A DNA stretch of 36,088 nucleotides from Clostridiales bacterium (GTDB taxonomy: Bacteria > Bacillota > Clostridia > Lachnospirales > Lachnospiraceae). Both the position numbers and the translations under genes were made by a program. The stretch covers positions 1-36,088 of the forward strand of contig JAJQAA010000025.1 of NCBI GenBank assembly GCA_021204045.1, read 5' to 3'. The notes beneath the pieces were generated by a model. That model was not told where the DNA came from. It did no database searches and worked only from the letters and a program-made list of their open reading frames with translations. Of the stretch, positions 33,771 through 36,088 are shown piece by piece. Numbering within the stretch: position 1 is the first letter of the stretch; the number at the start of each line of letters is the position of its first letter.

Positions 33771-35888
33771 ATGAGCGAGCTTGTAAACGTGGCCGAGATC
33801 TTCGGCAAAAATGTGTTCAATGAAACGACCATGAGAGAGTATCTTCCCAAAAGCGTCTTCAAAAAAATGCAGAAGACGATCGAGGACGGTGCGGAACTGG
33901 ATCCGTCCATCGCCGATGTCGTGGCGCACGCGATGAAAGAATGGGCGATCGAGCGGGGAGCTACCCATTATACACACTGGTTTCAGCCATTGACCGGCGT
34001 TACCGCTGAAAAGCACGATTCATTCATTTCCGCCCCGAACAAAGAGGGAAAGGTGATCATGGAGTTCTCCGGCAAGGAGCTGATTAAGGGCGAGCCGGAC
34101 GCTTCCTCGTTCCCGTCGGGCGGTCTGCGCGCCACCTTTGAGGCGAGAGGCTATACCGCATGGGACTGCACTTCCCCGGCGTTTTTGCGCGAGGACGCCT
34201 GCGGCGTGACCCTGTGCATCCCGACCGCGTTCTGCTCTTATACGGGCGAGGCCCTCGATCAGAAAACGCCGCTGCTGCGTTCGATGCAGGCGATCAACGA
34301 ACAGTCGCTGCGGATCCTGCGCTTGTTTGGCAACACCGAGGCAAAGAGAGTTACCCCGTCGGTTGGTCCGGAGCAGGAATATTTCCTGGTTGACCGCGCG
34401 AAATATTTACAGAGAAAAGATCTGATCTATACCGGGCGCACGCTGTTCGGCGCCATGCCGCCGAAGGGCCAGGAGCTGGAGGATCATTACTTTGGCGCGA
34501 TCCGCGAGCGGATTGGTTCGTTCATGAAGGAAGTAAATGAGGAGCTGTGGAAGCTCGGCGTTACCGCCAAGACCCAGCATAATGAGGTTGCTCCGGCGCA
34601 GCATGAGCTTGCTCCGATCTATGATCAGGCCAACCTTGCGGTCGATCACAACCAGATGGTGATGGAGACCTTAAAGAAGGTAGCCGGTCGCCATGGTATG
34701 ACCTGCCTGCTGCATGAGAAGCCGTTTGCGGGTGTGAATGGTTCCGGCAAGCACAACAACTGGTCCCTGACCTCGGACAATGGTGTGAACCTGCTGAGCC
34801 CGGGCGATACGCCGCACGAGAACATCCAGTTCCTTCTGGTGCTCGGCTGCATCCTCAAGGCGGTGGACGTTCATGCGGATCTGCTGCGCGAGGCGGCCGC
34901 CGACGTCGGCAACGACCACAGACTGGGCGCAAACGAGGCGCCGCCGGCGATCATTTCCGTGTTCCTGGGCGAGCAGCTGGAGGATGTTATCGATCAGCTG
35001 TGCAGCACCGGCGAAGCCACGCATTCCAAGAAGGGCGGTATCTTAAAGACCGGCGTCGCGACCCTGCCTGATCTGGATAAGGATGCTACCGACCGCAACC
35101 GCACCTCACCGTTCGCGTTTACCGGAAACAAGTTTGAGTTCCGTATGGTCGGTTCTTCCGATTCCATCGCGCCACCGAACGTGGTGCTCAATGTTATCGT
35201 GGCCGAGGCGTTCAAGGAAGCCGCCGACGAGCTTGAAGCCGCGGAGGATTTTGATACCGCAGTTCACAATATGATCAAGAAGCTGCTCAAGGATCACAGA
35301 AGAGTGATCTTCAACGGCAACGGCTATTCCGACGAGTGGGTTGAGGAAGCCGCCCGCCGCGGCTTGCCGAACATCCGCTCCATGGCGGAGGCGATTGGCG
35401 CGCTGACGACGGAGAAGGCTGTGAAGTTGTATGAGGAGTTCGGCGTGTTTATGAAGGCGGAGTTGGAGTCCCGCGCCGAGGTTGAGTACGAGGCTTATGC
35501 CAAGACGATCAATATTGAGGCGAAGACGATGCTTGATATGGCCGGCAAGCAGATCATCCCGGCGGTGATCAAGTACACGACCCAGCTCGCAGAATCGCTG
35601 TGCAAAGTTAAGAGCGCCTGCCCGGAGGCTGATACCAGCGTACAGACCGAGCTGCTGACCGAGTCCTCCGCGCTGCTGTCCGACATGAAGGTGGCGCTGG
35701 CCGCGCTGGCAGACATCACCGAAGAATGCCTGGCGATGGACGACGGCAAGGAGAAAGCCTTCGCGTTTCACGATAAGGTTGTTCCGGCCATGGCCGCGCT
35801 GCGCGCTCCGGCGGATCAGCTGGAGATGATTGTGGATAAGGAACTGTGGCCGTTCCCGAGCTATGGCGATCTGATTTTTGAGGTGTAA
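33771..35888 (+). CDS. glnN: Glutamine synthetase type III
   Basis: The 705-residue protein is of the long GSIII class (about 700 residues, against 450 for GSI). It carries the N-terminal GSIII signature region ([18 protein letters not shown]), the substrate motif [23 protein letters not shown], and the ATP-site segment [12 protein letters not shown]. It makes glutamine from glutamate, ammonia and ATP, and is common in anaerobes such as Bacteroides and clostridia. ATG 33771 lies behind GGAGAGGAAGG. The gene stands alone with a dyad upstream and a strong terminator downstream. Confidence 0.96.
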   Translation: MSELVNVAEIFGKNVFNETTMREYLPKSVFKKMQKTIEDGAELDPSIADVVAHAMKEWAIERGATHYTHWFQPLTGVTAEKHDSFISAPNKEGKVIMEFSGKELIKGEPDASSFPSGGLRATFEARGYTAWDCTSPAFLREDACGVTLCIPTAFCSYTGEALDQKTPLLRSMQAINEQSLRILRLFGNTEAKRVTPSVGPEQEYFLVDRAKYLQRKDLIYTGRTLFGAMPPKGQELEDHYFGAIRERIGSFMKEVNEELWKLGVTAKTQHNEVAPAQHELAPIYDQANLAVDHNQMVMETLKKVAGRHGMTCLLHEKPFAGVNGSGKHNNWSLTSDNGVNLLSPGDTPHENIQFLLVLGCILKAVDVHADLLREAAADVGNDHRLGANEAPPAIISVFLGEQLEDVIDQLCSTGEATHSKKGGILKTGVATLPDLDKDATDRNRTSPFAFTGNKFEFRMVGSSDSIAPPNVVLNVIVAEAFKEAADELEAAEDFDTAVHNMIKKLLKDHRRVIFNGNGYSDEWVEEAARRGLPNIRSMAEAIGALTTEKAVKLYEEFGVFMKAELESRAEVEYEAYAKTINIEAKTMLDMAGKQIIPAVIKYTTQLAESLCKVKSACPEADTSVQTELLTESSALLSDMKVALAALADITEECLAMDDGKEKAFAFHDKVVPAMAALRAPADQLEMIVDKELWPFPSYGDLIFEV

Positions 35889-35959
35889 GGAAGCGACGGA
35901 AGCGTTATCGATGTCCCCTGTTGTATCGTACATTCAGCAGGATTAAAAACAGTAAATTT

Positions 35960-36013
35960 GCCCGCGAGGGGACAGGAACCGGAGAAATCCGAGTCCCCCC
36001 GCGGGCGTTTTTC
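35960..36013 (+). terminator. Terminator after glnN
   Basis: A 14-bp GC-rich stem, GCCCGCGAGGGGAC with GTCCCCCCGCGGGC (one mismatch), is followed by GTTTTTC. Confidence 0.88.
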
Positions 36014-36035
36014 TTTTCGCAAAAGTGTTTTTACC

Positions 36036-36088
36036 GTTACTATTCACGGGGTAGGGAAAAAGACGGACTGAGATTTTGACTTTAAATT
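36036..36088. repeat. Partial copy 3 of the inverted-repeat element family, at window edge
   Basis: GTTACTATTCACGG (36036-36049) matches the left end of copies 1 and 2 (GTTACTGTTCACGG at 24302). Similarity then fades to a GGAAAAA stretch and the window ends, so the right arm cannot be checked. Confidence 0.5.

Overview
The window looks like chromosome of an anaerobic, spore-lineage Firmicute, most likely a Lachnospiraceae-type clostridium. The grounds are an oxygen-sensitive glycyl radical enzyme (GRE) with its activase, clostridial-type EtfBA, type III glutamine synthetase, a Spo0A-type DNA-binding domain, a CIRCE-controlled clpB, strong Shine-Dalgarno sites and tRNA genes without encoded CCA. 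No rRNA, insertion sequence, phage gene or CRISPR array was seen. Species assignment is inference.

Left third (1-12.6 kb): a catabolic island. Two paralogous PucR/CdaR-type regulators converge at 1-2635. The second, which faces the GRE gene, is interrupted by a single in-frame TAA. Next come the GRE (3000-5411), its radical-SAM activase on the opposite strand (5601-6536), a family I CoA-transferase (6897-8519), a PadR regulator (8585-9181, minus) and acyl-CoA dehydrogenase-etfB-etfA (9507-12587). Promoters can be read for the interrupted regulator, the activase, the CoA-transferase and acd-etfBA. A palindrome that could be the PadR operator overlaps the acd promoter. The gene set resembles the acrylate-type acid reduction pathway (CoA-transferase plus acyl-CoA dehydrogenase/Etf), with a GRE where a 2-hydroxyacyl-CoA dehydratase would be expected. 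The GRE has Cys-Val-Asp where characterised dehydratases and lyases have Cys-Val-Glu. The substrate is unknown; this is the best candidate for an undescribed system.

Middle (12.6-24.3 kb): an auxin-efflux-type permease; the energising module of an ECF vitamin transporter (ecfA1-ecfA2-ecfT) followed by truA, whose product carries about 160 extra C-terminal residues; four tRNA genes (Ser-TGA, Ser-GGA, a CAT-anticodon tRNA, Asp-GTC); an HPr-fold protein without the phospho-histidine, paired with a DUF815 ATPase; a secreted protein made almost only of cell-wall-binding repeats; a split UxaA/GarD-family dehydratase; and a serine O-acetyltransferase. Two copies of a 72-82 bp inverted-repeat element lie here, one between the two dehydratase genes and one just upstream of clpB. 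A partial copy sits at the right edge.

Right third (24.3-36.1 kb): clpB with CIRCE, a DUF3842 protein, larB and larE (nickel-pincer cofactor synthesis, without larC or larA nearby), a stand-alone Spo0A C-terminal-domain protein, a DUF4397 protein with a long Gly/Ser/Pro region, thrC, class II fructose-bisphosphate aldolase and glnN. These are mostly separate units bounded by recognisable terminators.
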